Assembly (NCBI GenBank): GCA_026225945.1
Contig: JAMJFZ010000107.1
Coordinates: 50,693,001-50,757,000 of the forward strand
From: Cricetomys ansorgei
Lineage: Eukaryota; Chordata; Mammalia; Rodentia; Nesomyidae
DNA: 64,000 nucleotides
Direction: 5' to 3'
The notes under the pieces were generated by a model. The model was not told the origin of the DNA, made no database searches, and saw only the letters and a list, made by a program, of their open reading frames with translations. The translations under genes were made by a program, and so were the position numbers. Below, piece by piece: positions 32,191 through 44,962 of this stretch. The stretch's first letter is position 1; the number at the start of each line of letters is the position of its first letter.

Positions 32191-33985
32191 ATATTTTATT
32201 ATGTATGTATGTACTGAACAGCCACTGTGTGATTCTTCTGGGCATTCAGAGTATACAAAGGTGACCGATGTATGTGCCACTGCTTTTCTCATGGGGTTTA
32301 ACTTATTTAAGAGGTAGAGATAATTAGAAAACAGTAATATCTTATATATTAAAGTACAAGTGATTTTTATCCACATATTCTATATCTCTACATTTTTTAT
32401 TCACCCTCTTTTTAACTTAACATCTGGAATGTTAAATTTTAAGAGTATCTCATTAAATGTATTATATACTATATATGTATATAAGTATGTATAGTTGTAT
32501 GTACATACAACACACAGGCACACACACATGCACACACAAGCACACATACAAGAGAATACACTCATATATACATATATAAGTATATACCATCAAAGTACAC
32601 CCCTGAATTCAGTACATCTGGATTCACAGATGGCACACCCACGTACGCACAATCAGACTGGGAAGCAGGACTCTAATCAACCCACTGCCCAAGGAGCTGT
32701 TTCTCTGACTCTTTCACCTTACAGCAGTTCTGCCAGTTTTCGGCTCTAGTTTCTTCCACTTAAACCATACTTGTGAGATTTACTCTTAATGGTATACGTG
32801 GCAGGGAGTTAGTTGTCACCGCTCTGTTACATTAAACTATCCAATGACACTTCAGTTTACTTTTCTGTCTGACCTTTGGCGAATATTTAGATTAGTGTGG
32901 GGTATGATGAAAAGTGCTAAGAACATGCATGTGGGTTCCTCCTGGTATGAGGACTCTTCCCTGCTCCATATTAGGAGCAGAATTGCCTGGTCCTGTGGAC
33001 TGCCGAAGAACGCTTTAGTCACGCTCCGTCCTTTTCGGTCTCTGGTGTTTTCTTATTTTGAAGTGCACCTTATGGGGAATTGCACATCTCTCTACCTCTT
33101 GCTCCACTTTTGCAGCCAGCAACATGCGACAGTATAACGCTTTTTACTGAGACATTTTTGCCTAGTACCTCATCTTGACAGTGGATGGATGAAAACTATA
33201 TCACGTTAAGGTAGCCAAGCCAGTATTACGTATGTTACACGCTTAAATATTTATATATCGTAAACATTGGTGGGCCAAGGACAAACAATGGATAGCTAAG
33301 CATACACAGGATGTTGGAGATAGCCCTTAGCTTTCAGCTTAAGCTCTACATTCCACCCTCAAAATGTCCCAGAACCATCTGCTCAGGAAACAGGCTTCTC
33401 CAGGGAATCAGTGTCTTTAGGGAGCGGAGGGCACTTCTGGGGCAGGCAGGACGGGGCAGGAGTGCTGGATTCTTTTTCCCCAGGCTGACAGGAAATGCCT
33501 TCCCTGGGGACCACTCTCTCTCATCACTTCCTGGTCCATAGTTCTCTTCAGTGCTTTTCCTCTTGCCTCATGCCTCAGGCTCTGGCTTCCTTCTATTGAT
33601 TTCTGGTGTTTACATGCTCTGTATGTGGCTGTGGCGTATACTTGGGGTTGAGCTGTGGATGCGATGGAAGAAATTTGAGTTTTGCAGACAGAGGAGGGAA
33701 GGGATAGGAAAGAGCTTCCCCTAGGCTTGAGCTCACTGTGGAGTAACCACAAGAAACATGTTCTTCCTTTGTGTCAATATTTACGGTGCCTCTGATACAG
33801 GCTACAAGGGGTGTTTCTCCAAATTTAGATGGCTTTCCAGTAATGTCTTTCTGTGTAGTCTTATTTTGGTTTATGCAAGACCTCCTGAACGAAGCGCAGG
33901 ATGTGTCTGTCTGTGTTTGTGTGTGCAGGATGGAGCAGTGAGGTGTCCGCTGCACAGATAAATCACTGCAGTATTGTGTATTGGA
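32191..33985. other. intergenic, AT-rich with a short CA-rich patch
   Basis: No gene is recognised. An imperfect TATA/CA-rich patch lies at 32455-32590. Confidence 0.45.
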
Positions 33986-34434
33986 TATGCTTCAAGCTTC
34001 CTGGAAGGGATAAAGACATACTTGTACACCCCTGACCCTGGCTAACAGACTATTGAAACAATGGACCCCAAGAAATTGGAATTTCCCCAGGAACCTCATG
34101 CTGGGAGAAGGAAAAAGCTGTAGCCTGGTGCCAACCAGAGGAGGAAATTGTCCCCTGGAAAGAGATTTCACACAGTACCGACAACTTAAAGGAGACACTG
34201 AAGCCTAGATATCGATGGGTGGATAATGGGCAGGACCACTCCTACACAGAGACCGCTTAGCTGTGCACATTTCTTGCCAGCTGTTTAAGCCTAAACCTCA
34301 TGTTATCACCCCAAAGATGTCTTAGGGGGTATCACCTGGCCTCTTTGTCCCTCTTTCCAATGCGGCCATGTTGAATAAATATCTTTTCTCTGCTTTTCAT
34401 CATTGCTTTGCCTCTTTAATTGGTCAATCTTACA
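33986..34434 (+). mobile_element. possible ERV LTR ending in CA
   Basis: The right part has an LTR-like 3' layout: GCGGCCATGTTGAATAAATA (polyadenylation signal), a T/C-rich stretch, AATTGGTCAATCTTACA, then TGTTGGGGCCACCAGGG beyond the terminal CA. That flank loosely resembles a tRNA-Pro-type primer-binding site, but the match is partial. No viral genes follow in the window, so a solo LTR or fragment is the most one can say. Confidence 0.4.
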
Positions 34435-36035
34435 TGTTGGGGCCACCAGGGCCCAAACTCCCCCTACCTCCCCAAACAACCCAGTAAAAATGTTGACAGC
34501 TCACTCTCTACAAAATGTATTAATTGAACAAAACTGAGGTTATTAGATTTGCAGTAAGAAGGGTCTACATCACTTCTTAATCATGTCTCAAAACAAAACA
34601 CACAGAAAGAAAAAGAACTTGTATTTATATGCCACATGGTCAGGCCAAGTGGTTTTAAGATGTGTGTTGCAAGATGGCTTAGGGTCCATGTAGAATTTTA
34701 CCATGATAGCTTTGGTGTGTTAATGTAGTGGAGTTAGGGCCCTGAAGTTGTATTCTATGCACAAGGTCTGAGTCTTGATGTCCAAGTTGTCCAGTTCATG
34801 GTTGGTTTTGTCCCTGAGAGCCCAAATTTCCTGGAGCCAGCACTTAGGCTATTTTTTTGCTCAGCCTGAGATTTGTTTAACGAAAGCATGGGGAATAACG
34901 TTTGTGGTAGGCTACCTAAGGGGAAAAGAGGAATCAAACTGCAATAGTGAGTAGGGGTGAATGGTGCCATAGAGCTGGAGGACATTGTTTGATCGTTCAA
35001 AGAGTGGAAAAGTAAGATACTCAAAATTGGTTGAGTCAAAATGGCAGGCTGAGCCAGCCGCTAAATGTGCCTTGTTGTACTTCAATGGAATCATCAGAGT
35101 GTTAGCCTTGTAAAATTGACTGTTCCATCATGCACTGAAGCCATGACACATCCCTAAACCCCATATAAAGACACAAAGGGTACGTGTGTGGTGTACGGGG
35201 TGAGGGAAATCTCCAATAATTCCTTGAATTTTCTGTGTCAATTATGAATAATCCTCCCTTCTGCTAAAAATTTTCTCATAATATGAGCTATCCAAAACTT
35301 AGAGAGATAGAGGATCTCCTGAGAAACCTTCACACCCTCTAGGTATGCGCTGTGACTCTGAAATAAGACCTCCGAATTCCTTAGTGTGCTTGTTCCTGAG
35401 TTCTTTCTCCGTGAGCACCACAAGCTTGGAAACACTGTGTAAAGCAAGGAGAGCAGTGATTATTTTTTTTCAAGCAGAAGGTCATGTGGAAGTTGCCAGA
35501 ATCAAAATGGAGTCACTTGTGTCACCAAGACAAGAAGCTATGCAGGAAGGGTTCTCGTAAGTACGATGGCTTCATAGTAACGATCCCAAAAGACTGCCTA
35601 GACCATAATTTGGCATAAGGACCACTGCAACCTCACACAAAACCGCTTCTGTGATAACAGCTGCCTAGTGATGGCCAAGTCAACTTCAGACTAGCGCCAC
35701 CTTTGTTCTCTAATGCTTGTCGAGAAAGATTATTGTATCAAAATACATTGTAAATTCTCCCCATTTTGTCTTAAGGATTTCTGGTCCATCCTATTTCAAT
35801 ATGCCCCAAGTTTACTCTGGCAATGCCCTGGCATTCTGTTCCCAAGTGAGACTAATTACTCTTTGGATGGTCTCTGTTATTTTAGTTGGCAGGGGTGAAG
35901 AGGGTGGAGCTGAATGAGGCTTCTCAGAAGAGGAGTTACCTGAGGTGTGGGTGGAAGCCTGAATGTGAGGTCTTCAGACTGTTTCTCAAACCTCTGAGCT
36001 GGAGCTTTGTGGTCTGTGAATGGGCAGATTTTGAC
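34435..36035. other. intergenic, possible old LTR remnant near 35460-35880
   Basis: No gene is recognised. The segment 35460-35880 (AAATGGAGTCACTTGTGTCA and following) has an LTR-like texture, but I cannot match it to a family. Confidence 0.35.
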
Positions 36036-36475
36036 TTTATGTGTGATGGCCAGTTTTATGGCAGCTTGACACAAGATAGAGTCATCAGAGAGGAGGGAGC
36101 CTCGATTGAGAAAATGCCTCAAGATCAGGCTATGAGGGATTTTCTTAATTAATGATTCATGTGGGGAGGGCCCAGCCCATTGTAGTTCATGCCATCCCTG
36201 GACTGATGGTCCTGGGTTCTATTGAAAAACAAAACAAAACAGGCTGTGTAAGCCATGATGAGCAAGCCAGTAACCGTCACTCCTCCACGGACTTGGACTC
36301 TGCATCAGCTCCTACCTCCAGGTTCCAGCCCTGTTTGAATTCCTGTCATGGCTTCCTCCGATGATGGACTATAACGTGGAAGTATAAGCCAAATAAATCC
36401 CTTCCTCCTCAACTTTCTTTTTGGTCGTGGTGTTTCATCAGAGCAATAGAGACCCTAACTAAGACACTGTGCTTC
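36036..36475 (+). mobile_element. MaLR-like LTR element, plus orientation
   Basis: The order GCAGCTTGACACAAGATAGA, GTCATCAGAGAGGAGGGAGC, GGGCCCAGCCCATTGTAGTT, CCATCCCTGGACTGATGGTC, GTATAAGCCAAATAAATCCC and AGACCCTAACTAAGACACTG is that of a very common rodent LTR-like repeat. It is well preserved end to end. The subfamily is not assigned. Confidence 0.8.
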
Positions 36476-36917
36476 TAGGGTCCTGGGTGAGGCTGACGCT
36501 ATTGGTCCATGGATCACCCTGTGAGAAACTGTGGTCCTAGATCAACGGACAGTTGGGCAAAACTTTTCAGGCAGTCAGGTGTTTGCGTGGTTGCAGTGTT
36601 GGGTGTCTCTCAAGAAGTGTGTGCTCTGAGACACGAGTAAGAAGAGTGGCCTAACTGGGGAGGGCTTCGCAGGCACAGGAGCTGGGCCTTTGCTCTGCAA
36701 GCCAGAGTTCCTTTGTAGGACTACATGTCAAAAAGGACTCCGATGTGGGAGGGCTGGGTTAGTGGGCCCAGGTGGATCCTGTTTACTGGTGCGTATAAAG
36801 AGCTCTCAGACTCTTTTTGTTGTTGCTGCTGCTATCTATAATCTTTTTTTCCTCTTATTTTTCTTCTGTTGACAAAATATTTGTGCGCATTTATGGGGTA
36901 CAATGTTATCTGTTGTC
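36476..36917. other. intergenic, no recognisable feature
   Basis: This spacer of about 440 bp between two MaLR-like elements holds nothing I recognise. Confidence 0.45.
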
Positions 36918-37254
36918 TTAGTTAAGAGTTTTTCGTTGCTGTGAAGAGACACCATGACCAAGGCAACTCTTACAAGGGAAAATATTTAACTGGGGCTGAC
37001 TCGCAGCTCAGAGGTTCAGTCCGTTGTCACTGTGGGAAGCGTGTGATATGCGGGCAGACATGGTGCTAGAGAGATAGCCGAGAGATCCTGCTGCCTCCGG
37101 ATCGGCAGGCAGCAGGCAGAGGCAGCAGGCTTGGCTTGAGCATCTGAAACGTCAAAGCCCACCCTCAGTGACACACTTCCTCCAACAAGGCCACACCCCC
37201 TAATAGTGCCACTCCCTATTAATCTATGAAGTCCATTTTCATTCAAACCACAAC
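36918..37254 (-). mobile_element. MaLR-like LTR element, minus orientation
   Basis: It begins (plus strand) TGTCTTAGTTAAGAGTTTTT with ACACCATGACCAAGGCAACT, and ends AAGTCCATTTTCATTCAAAC then CACAACA. Read in reverse it shares the CCTTGTTGGAGGAAGTGTGT and AGTTAAATATTTTCCC landmarks of the family at 10972-11332. Confidence 0.82.
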
Positions 37255-38129
37255 ATATGTGAATTATGTATGGATCAAAGCAGGGGAACAGCCATATCTA
37301 TGACTTTAAGTCGTTAAATAGTTTGACTGCTTGCATGGACTTTATGTCCATCCTGTCTCATTATAAGTAGCATTGAGCTCAATTTTCACAAGGAAAGAGA
37401 GCCTGGGACAGGGTTCTTAAGTTTTCTTTCATTTTCTTCTTGACTGACAGGGAAACAGAAGTTCAGTGGCTAATGCTACACAGAAGGCCTGAGTCAACAG
37501 AGGGCAGAGTTTTGAGGATTTCCTTACTATGGAATGACCACAGAGAAAGAACTCGAAGCTGGGTCTCTGCTGAGAATGCCTTTGGGTTGAGATGGCCAAA
37601 TTCTGCCAAGTTATCACACGGAGCTTGAAGTGTCTCCCAGAAGTGTATGGCTCATACTGTAGACCCTACAGGCTCCTGGGAGTAGCCTAACATTGGTAAC
37701 CTCAGGTGGGGAGCAATAGGACAACAAGGGGGCGGGGGGTGGACACTGACAAGCAGTCACTGACCCTGACTTTGCTCTAATTTATTCCTATCACTTCTAT
37801 GTAGTCAGATGTCATATCAGAAAACACTTGTTTAAATTTGAAATTCAGAATTTGATTCTAAACATGGCTGTTACTTTATATAGTCTTTGAATTTGAAATT
37901 GGGTTTTCCTTCAGCCAATACAGATACTGCTTTTCTTTTTATAACTACAAAGGAAACAGTCAAATGTCAATCCACCCCCAAAGGGTTCTTTCTTGCTAGC
38001 TCTCCCACATGGTTGGGTAGTGTGTAACCCATTTGACCATGTGCCGGGGGCTCTCCACAGCTGTTTCCTCTCCTGGGGCTTTGAGTCTGCAGCACAGGAT
38101 CCATCTTATTTGATTAGCCCAGGACTGTG
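37255..38129. other. intergenic, no recognisable feature
   Basis: Unique-looking sequence without a gene or clear repeat. Confidence 0.45.
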
Positions 38130-38215
38130 ATCATTAATTTGATTTTATAGGTGAAGAAATTACACACATGAGGAAATTAAGGCTCAGAGGGTTCAAGCAA
38201 TTTTGTTAAGGCAGT
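38130..38215 (+). mobile_element. MIR fragment, plus orientation
   Basis: TTTTATAGGTGAAGAAATTA, then GAGGAAATTAAGGCTCAGAG and GGTTCAAGCAATTTTGTTAA, form the core and 3' part of a MIR, an ancient tRNA-derived SINE. Confidence 0.7.
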
Positions 38216-38264
38216 GAGTCTCAATAGCAGCAAGAAACAAGCCTGGAGTGGAAGGATAAAAGGA

Positions 38265-38545
38265 TTTAAAATTCCTTATTCAGAATTCTTGAAACCAGAT
38301 GTATTTGGGATTTAAGACTTTGTGGATTTGGGAATATTTACAGGTGCATAATGAGGTCTCTTAGGGATGGGATGCAAGGCTGAACACCAAATTTATTTAT
38401 AGTTCATATGTTTATACATATAGCCCAAAGGTAATTTTAAAAAATAGCTTTGTTCATGAAACTTATTACATGCCTGGAGCATCATGTCTGAGCTCAGAGA
38501 GTTTCAGATTTTTAGAGTATTTCAGTTTTAGGAGTTTAGGGTTCC
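38265..38545. mobile_element. possible mariner-type DNA transposon fossil
   Basis: Words such as TTTGGGATTTAAGACTTTGT, GGATTTGGGAATATTTACAG, ATGCCTGGAGCATCATGTCT and AGTTTCAGATTTTTAGAGTA, in this order, resemble old MARNA/mariner-like eutherian repeats. Family assignment is tentative. Confidence 0.4.
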
Positions 38546-41500
38546 ACACTAAACCCAGACTTTAAAGAAACAGCCGTTTGTTTTCTCTGCCTCCTGGTTG
38601 CGGCTCACTGTATCTCAAGATTCTCACATAGCCTCAGACTTTCCTCTGCAAAGCAGAGCTGGGAGGGTTGATTCTCAGATGTTGGGAAGGAGAAGGGCTT
38701 GAAACTAGAAAAGCAAGGCAGCCAATGCTTGGTTTTCCAAGTCTGCAACTTCTGTTTTTCAGAATTTCTCCTTATCCCTGCACTGGATTCCCCAGGCCTA
38801 GGAAAGGGGCTAGAGGCAGCTGTCAGGGAGAGGTTAAGGGTGTGGCAGTGCTGAACCCACCCCTGATGACACCCACATGTGGCAGATACTGAGCATTGTC
38901 AGAGCCAGGAACTTTTACCCAGTACTCGGTGAATGCTTGGCAGCACAGGCACGGGAGACCCTGGAGCAGCGGATGAGATAAACCCCAGTTGCCGTCCCCA
39001 TGAAGCCATGAGTCTTTGGAGAAGACAGAGAATAGCATACACTAGAGAAATAAATGTGATCAAAGGTGCTATAGAGAAAAACACAGCACTGAAGGGAACA
39101 GAGTATGTGGGGATTTTTGGCGCAGTGAGAAGAAACGAAGAAACACCCATGGGCAGCTGTAAAATGGTTGCCAGGGAGATCACTTTCAGGACAAGTCCTT
39201 CTGGGCCCAGGCTGGAAGAAGGTGAGGAACATGTTGCTTATATTCCAGGGAAAAGCATTCCTAGGAGAGAGACTAGGACGTGCAAATGTCCCTGAAGCCT
39301 AAAACATTTGAGCAATAATGAGGATCCAGCAATACTAGAGCAGAGAAAATGTGGGGAGCAAAGTCTGAGAGGGTTAGAGAGATAAGGCCAGGTTTGAATG
39401 GTATGGCCAACTTTCTCCGGATAGGCAGGTAAGAGCAGCCATGCTGTCTAGCGTCTCATGTTGGCCTAGCCCCAGACCTTTTAAGTGGCACATCGTGTAT
39501 GTAACCCACAGGAGCACACTGTGGGAGAGTAGACCCTTAACTGGTACTGGCATGCACTGGGGAGAGTTCAAGACACTTCCCAGTGTGATGGGTCACAGGG
39601 TCACAATCCAGCTGCTCTCTCTCACCGTTAGTGGCCAGAAGTTGTTCAAATCCTGATGCCTGGTTGTAGCTCAATGTTATAGCAGCAGCTAGAGACCAGT
39701 CATCATTACCTCTGTACATTTCAACCTTCCCAAAACATTTGCCTTCATTTCCCCCCTTCATTTCTTATCTATTCGTTTAAGTGGTTATCACCAAAGGCCT
39801 TGACTCTGCAGTGGTCTGTGCTGAAGATGCATCCACTTGCCTCTACGCACTCTTGTACTTTGCACAGTGGGATGTGTTTGAATTCCTACCCAGAGTCTAG
39901 TGAATGTGGCTTCGCCTTCCTTCTGGGTTATTTAACAGTATTTAGATCAGTCAGGGCTTCAAAGCAATTTTTTAGTTCTCCAGAAGAGGGCAGTCTCTCT
40001 CCACACTTCACCCACTCCCACACCCTCTCAGCATGCTTGTCCACAGATCTTGGTCCTGGCTGGTTTTAACAGCATCTCAGGCAATCTTCATCTCTTCTCA
40101 TCAGCTCTCTTAACCAGGTTCCATTTTCTTTAATTTTCATTTGTCTTATTTCTATTTCAAAATTTGCTGTCTGAGCTCCCACTGTTTCCCAAGGTGGGCT
40201 GCCATTGCCTCCCTGGCATCTCAACTCCTTCCTCCCTTCCAGCTGCCAGCTGCTCTCTTGTCCAGCAGTTGCATCTGAGGATGACGGTCTTGGGCGGTGA
40301 GCACCTTGTCTGAATTGGGATGGGGACGGTGCAGTATGGAACCCACTCGGCCCTCTGTGACACTACAGGCACTGGTTTCACTCACCACATGAGAAGCCAT
40401 TCTGCAAGAGACTCTACTAAACTTCCCAAACACCTGTCTCCATGCAGACCCACTGCAACAGGAGGGGCCACTCCTGGTCATATTCCTTCTGCTCAAGACA
40501 CAGCATGTGGGGGCCTGCTATGTCCCCTATGCGCTCTCTGCTAGTGAGGCTGTTCAAACCTCCCTCTCTGTGGATTAACCCTTGAAGGGCTGCCATCTTA
40601 ACTGCATGGGTGGAGTTAATTTCAAGGCCACCGTTACTCACCATTGGAAGGACACAACTCAAATCATATAGGCCTCAAATACCCTGATTTTCCAGAAGTG
40701 GAGTGTCGGGAATCGAGAAGGAAAATTGAAGCTGAAAGTTGGCTTCCAATTTTAACTATCAAGAAAACTAAAAAAACTTGTCGTATGCCTGGTATATAAA
40801 TAGTTTTGAAGCTAAATTGATGTTTGATACTTCAGAATGGAAGATGAATACAAAGAGGGAGCAGAGGCAGCTTCTAAAGACCAGAGTGACAGGTGTCTTT
40901 GACCTGGGTGTTTTTTGCCAGACTATAGATCACCTGTGTGACGGCTGCAGCCCTGAGTTCCTGTTTGCTTATTATTACTTTGTGTCTCTCCAGCTGACAC
41001 TATGAGTCTGAAGCACACTCCAACGATAGCCCCTCTGAGAGCACAGGTGAGGGGCTGCCGGGCTGCAGGATGCTAAGGTGCCATCTGCTACTGGATTGCA
41101 TCTCCCTGGAGATTGTGGGAGCCACAGTGGTGCCCGTTACCAATCCCCTTTGTCACTTTACTGAAATAGTAACTACCTGACAACCTGCAGATGGAGCAGG
41201 TCAAAGGTCAAGCAATGTATGAAACACAACACCACAGTGTCACATTGGGATGGCTGACTCTCTCTTTATTAGTCTTAAAATTGTCTTTTAAAAAGTAGAT
41301 ACTATTCTTTTTATTAACCCATTAAAGATACCGTGTTCTTAGATAGTTACCCAGCTTCTTTTAGACAACGGGAACAGAACTCAAGTACAAACTTGTCCAG
41401 TTTTGAAGTATAACGAGCATTAGATGTAACAGCACCCACCCTGACATACTCAAAAGAAATAAAAGCACAATATTTTTCATCTAGGACTATTATTAAAGGG

Positions 41501-42627
41501 TACACAAACACATACATAATCAAATACATATCACAACCATACAAATTAAACTCTTTTTAACATTTGTTACAAAAAGACGTTGGCCATTGTAGTTAACGTT
41601 AATCGTCTTCGGGTTATTATAAGAGTCAAGATATTTTACATCGATTTGTGCTCTAAAACTATTGCTAGTTTCCTCGGGGGGGGATTTTAAAATAACTCTA
41701 TATTGTAGGAATAAAGGGCTTTGCACTTTAGACACAAATACATATGTCAACACCAGAGAAGGCACAAAAGCATATAGAAAGCATATAGAAATCACCTTAA
41801 ATGTTCCTGAAACAATGAAAGCCAATTCAATGAAATGCAATTTTATGATAATTGCTAATTTAACATTTTCCACAAGTGTACAAGAGAACTTTTTCTTGGT
41901 CAATAATGACAGCAAACACTGGAGGTCTAGAAATATGCATATGCACATATATATTTACATACATACATATTTAAGAGCATCTGAGGAGCATGGGACATAT
42001 TCACATACATATTCAGAATATCTTGGATCTTCCACTTATATGTGCGTCTTAAATATTGCCAATGTTCTATATAAACAAACCGGAGAATTTTGAATCTTTA
42101 TCGTACATTGACAGAACATCTAAGCAGAAGTTTTAGGATTTGTGCAAAAGAAAAACGCATCTTTCATATAGTTTTCCTCCTGGGCGAAGACAAAAGCATG
42201 AATACTTTGTCTAGGGAATTTGGGGTCTGGTTACACTTGTTACAGAGGAATTGGCATGACTCACTTTTTGTTCCCATGAGGAGATGGGAGCCTTAGACAA
42301 ATAAATAAACAATGTGGAGAAAATCAGTTGTTTTCATGTGGTCGAAATAATACTTAAACTAGAATCAGCTTTATTTTTCCCAGCTCTAGTTGAAAGAAAG
42401 ACCAAGCATGTATTTGCCAAATGGGCATCCAATTGGATATCAGCTTTCACCAGTGGCCCATCAGATCAGCCAGATAGATTATGCGGTGACATAAAGTGAT
42501 CCATTGTCTGCTTATAACCAGGAGAACCTTCATAAAGAAGAGACAGACCATGGGGTAACCCTGCAATGAAATACTCCTACTCCTGTGGTACCTTGTAGGT
42601 CTCAAGGTGAATAACACATTGTGCAGC
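38546..42627. other. long stretch free of rodent SINEs
   Basis: About 4 kb hold no recognisable B1/B2/B4 element or simple repeat. The segment 39000-39410 has the texture of an old mammalian repeat (CTGAAGCCTAAAACATTTGA, GAGAGGGTTAGAGAGATAAG) but is too diverged to name. No open frame shows protein homology. The AT-rich part 41230-42300 includes AATAAA words on the minus strand (near 41271 and 41310). Confidence 0.45.
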
Positions 42628-42790
42628 TTGGGGCTGGAGATACAGCTCGGTAGGTAGAGTGCTTGCCTAGTATGCATCGGACCGTGCCCTGGATCCCCTG
42701 TCTCACATAAACCAGGAGGATCAGAAGTTCAAGGTTATCCTCAAGTACATAGCAAGTTCGAGGCCAGTCTAGGATACCTGCGGCACTATT
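42628..42790 (+). mobile_element. ID/B4-type SINE, plus strand
   Basis: GGGGCTGGAGATACAGCTCG, GGTAGAGTGCTTGCCTAGTA and CCCTGGATCCCC give the ID/tRNA-like head. A diverged B1-like part with TTCGAGGCCAGTCTAGGATA follows. Confidence 0.82.
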
Positions 42791-43159
42791 TCAAACAAAA
42801 CGACATTGTACACGTCATTTTCTGTTGAATTGTTCCCTTAGAACCTCTGTTGGTTCTGTCCCTCTCTCCTGCAGAATGGCTATTTTTGCTATGGTTTCAG
42901 TCCCTGGTTGATGAGAGCGCTTTTTAAGTTCCTATCCTAGTTTTGTACATAAATGAGGGTGTGAGGGTAGAGTCCATATTGTCAAAACTGAGTTCTGGTT
43001 TCTGAGCCAAGGCTGGGACCAGAGGACTTGAATCATCAAGGGGAGAGAGGGGTCTTTTGTCCCTTGCACATCCATAACTGTTTCTCTGTCAGATGAGTGA
43101 GTGTTAGCATACCCGTGCCCATTGAAGGAATGAACCCGTCTGTGCATCTGTCTTTGAGG
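42791..43159. other. intergenic, no recognisable feature
   Basis: Nothing is recognised. Confidence 0.45.
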
Positions 43160-43540
43160 AAAGCTTATAATTACAGACTTTCAAATTTGAATATATTGGA
43201 TCCCTTCAAGAGATGAGATAATTACTTCTTATTACGTAATTTTAATGAAATCATTGTTTAAAATAGCAGATCGCAGAACAGAAAACAGGTGTAATGAGTG
43301 GGAAATGAGTCTGAAAAATAATTCGGGTTGGTTTATGAGGCGAGGGGCCTGCACGTCTTCCAAGTGAATTCATTCTTACTCTGCAGGACAAATTCTTTTC
43401 TGAAATACATCCACAGAGCACATGTGCTAGTGGGTGTCAATCAGCCTGGGGTACGCTCAATTAAATGAAGTCTAAGTGCTTAAGACAAGCAATCTCCACG
43501 ATAATTAATATGAATTGTTCTCCTTGCCAGCACCCCTTCC
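43160..43540. promoter_or_regulatory. candidate conserved non-coding element
   Basis: Repeat-free AT-rich sequence with a concentration of transcription-factor-like words: TTACGTAA at about 43235, several TAATTA/ATAATTA words, a CACATGTG E-box near 43419 and TGTCAATCA near 43436. This is texture-based judgement only; conservation cannot be seen from one sequence. Confidence 0.2.
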
Positions 43541-43841
43541 CCCACCAGGAAAGGGGGCATGGATATTGTGTTTTAGAAAACTAACAATGTCAAGTGATCA
43601 TCAGCATAAAGCAAATACAAAAAAATGTTCCAGCAGGACACACACATTTTAGGTCATTAAGTCTAATATCATGTGCAGCTCAAGATCATAACAGGAAAAT
43701 AGACACATGCTTTTTGGAGGGTTAGAGAGGTGTAGAAAAGTGATCAGTGTTCTGTGATTAAGAAATCTTTTTCATTTAAGTCAAATAGTGATAGATTTAT
43801 ATGTGAAAAAAAGAAAAAGAAAAATAAAGAAAAAAGAAAAC

Positions 43842-43937
43842 AGGGCTGGCGATAGGGCTCAGGGAATATAGGTGCTTGCTGCCAACCATGAGACCTTGGA
43901 AGAATAAACCAATTCTTGCAAGTTGTGTTCTGACCTC

Positions 43938-43991
<54 letters not shown>

Positions 43992-44045
43992 GACATAGAC
44001 AAACACAAATAAATACATGTGAAAAATTAAAAAGAAAACATAAAG
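43842..44045 (+). mobile_element. B3/RSINE2-like SINE with internal (CA)n
   Basis: GGGCTGGCGATAGGGCTCAG, GTGCTTGCTGCCAACCATGA and GTTGTGTTCTGACCTCCACA are followed by (CA)n at 43943-43989 and an A/T-rich tail with AAATAAATACATG. The CA run is an expansion of the element's own 3' CA region. Confidence 0.85.
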
Positions 44046-44204
44046 GGGAGAGAGAGATGCATGGTCTCTTCTTAACCTGCTTAATGACTTTGTACCCTGG
44101 GACAGGGGGGCAGGAATCAACACTTAATCTTGGACACTCTGTTACCTGCTTAGCACAGAGCCAGAGATCCAGCAGGGGGGATGTGGAGAACTATGATTAT
44201 AAAC

Positions 44205-44405
44205 TCAGGCTGGAGCCAGACTACCTAGGACTGAATCTTAGCTCTGCCTTTTAACTAAATATGCTGCTTACTGCCTGTGTAGACTGTAGTGATTTAGCAC
44301 ACTATTCTTTTTTCCCGCCTTAGATTTTCTTATCTGCAAAATGGAAACCTAAGTATATTCATCTGAGAGAACAGTGGGAAGGATTACTAATAAAATAATA
44401 AATGT
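44205..44405 (+). mobile_element. MIR SINE, plus orientation
   Basis: GGCTGGAGCCAGACTACCTA, CTGAATCTTAGCTCTGCCTT, TTTTCTTATCTGCAAAATGG and a trailing ACTAATAAAATAATAAATG follow the MIR consensus from near its start to the 3' part. This is a fairly complete ancient copy. Confidence 0.85.
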
Positions 44406-44585
44406 TGGCTACCAAAGTTAGCTGCTGTTATTATTTCCCTTTTTTTTATGTTTAGGGGAAGTGATGTTTGCCTTAATTTATTTTTCACGGTCTAGCTGTG
44501 GAGCCAACAGCTACTCCAATTTCCATACCTCTCCCAAATAGGTATTCACAGCTCATTTAAAAATATTATTTTTGTGTTTTAATTT

Positions 44586-44931
44586 TGAGTGTACAGTGTA
44601 TGTGTGTGTGTGTGAGTGTACGTGTGTGTGTACATGTGTGTATGTGTGTGTGTATATGTCTGTGTATGTGTGTGTGTGTGTGTGTGAGAGTATACAGTGT
44701 GTGTGTATGTGTATGTGTGTGTGAGTGTACAGTGTGTGTGTACATGTGTGTATGTGTGTGTGTATATGTGTATGTGCGTGTATGTGTGTGTGTGAGTATA
44801 CAGAGTGTGTTTGTGTGTGTGTGTGTGTATGTGTGTGTGAGTGTACAGTGTGTGTGTACATGTGTGTATGTGTGTGTGTATATGTCTGTGTATGTGTGTG
44901 TATGTGTGTGTGTGAGAGTATACAGTGTGTA

Positions 44932-44962
<31 letters not shown>

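Noticed and set aside
41520..41948. 142-codon minus-strand open frame
   Set aside because: Low-complexity hydrophobic composition in AT-rich DNA, with an overlapping frame of similar length on the other strand and no recognisable family.
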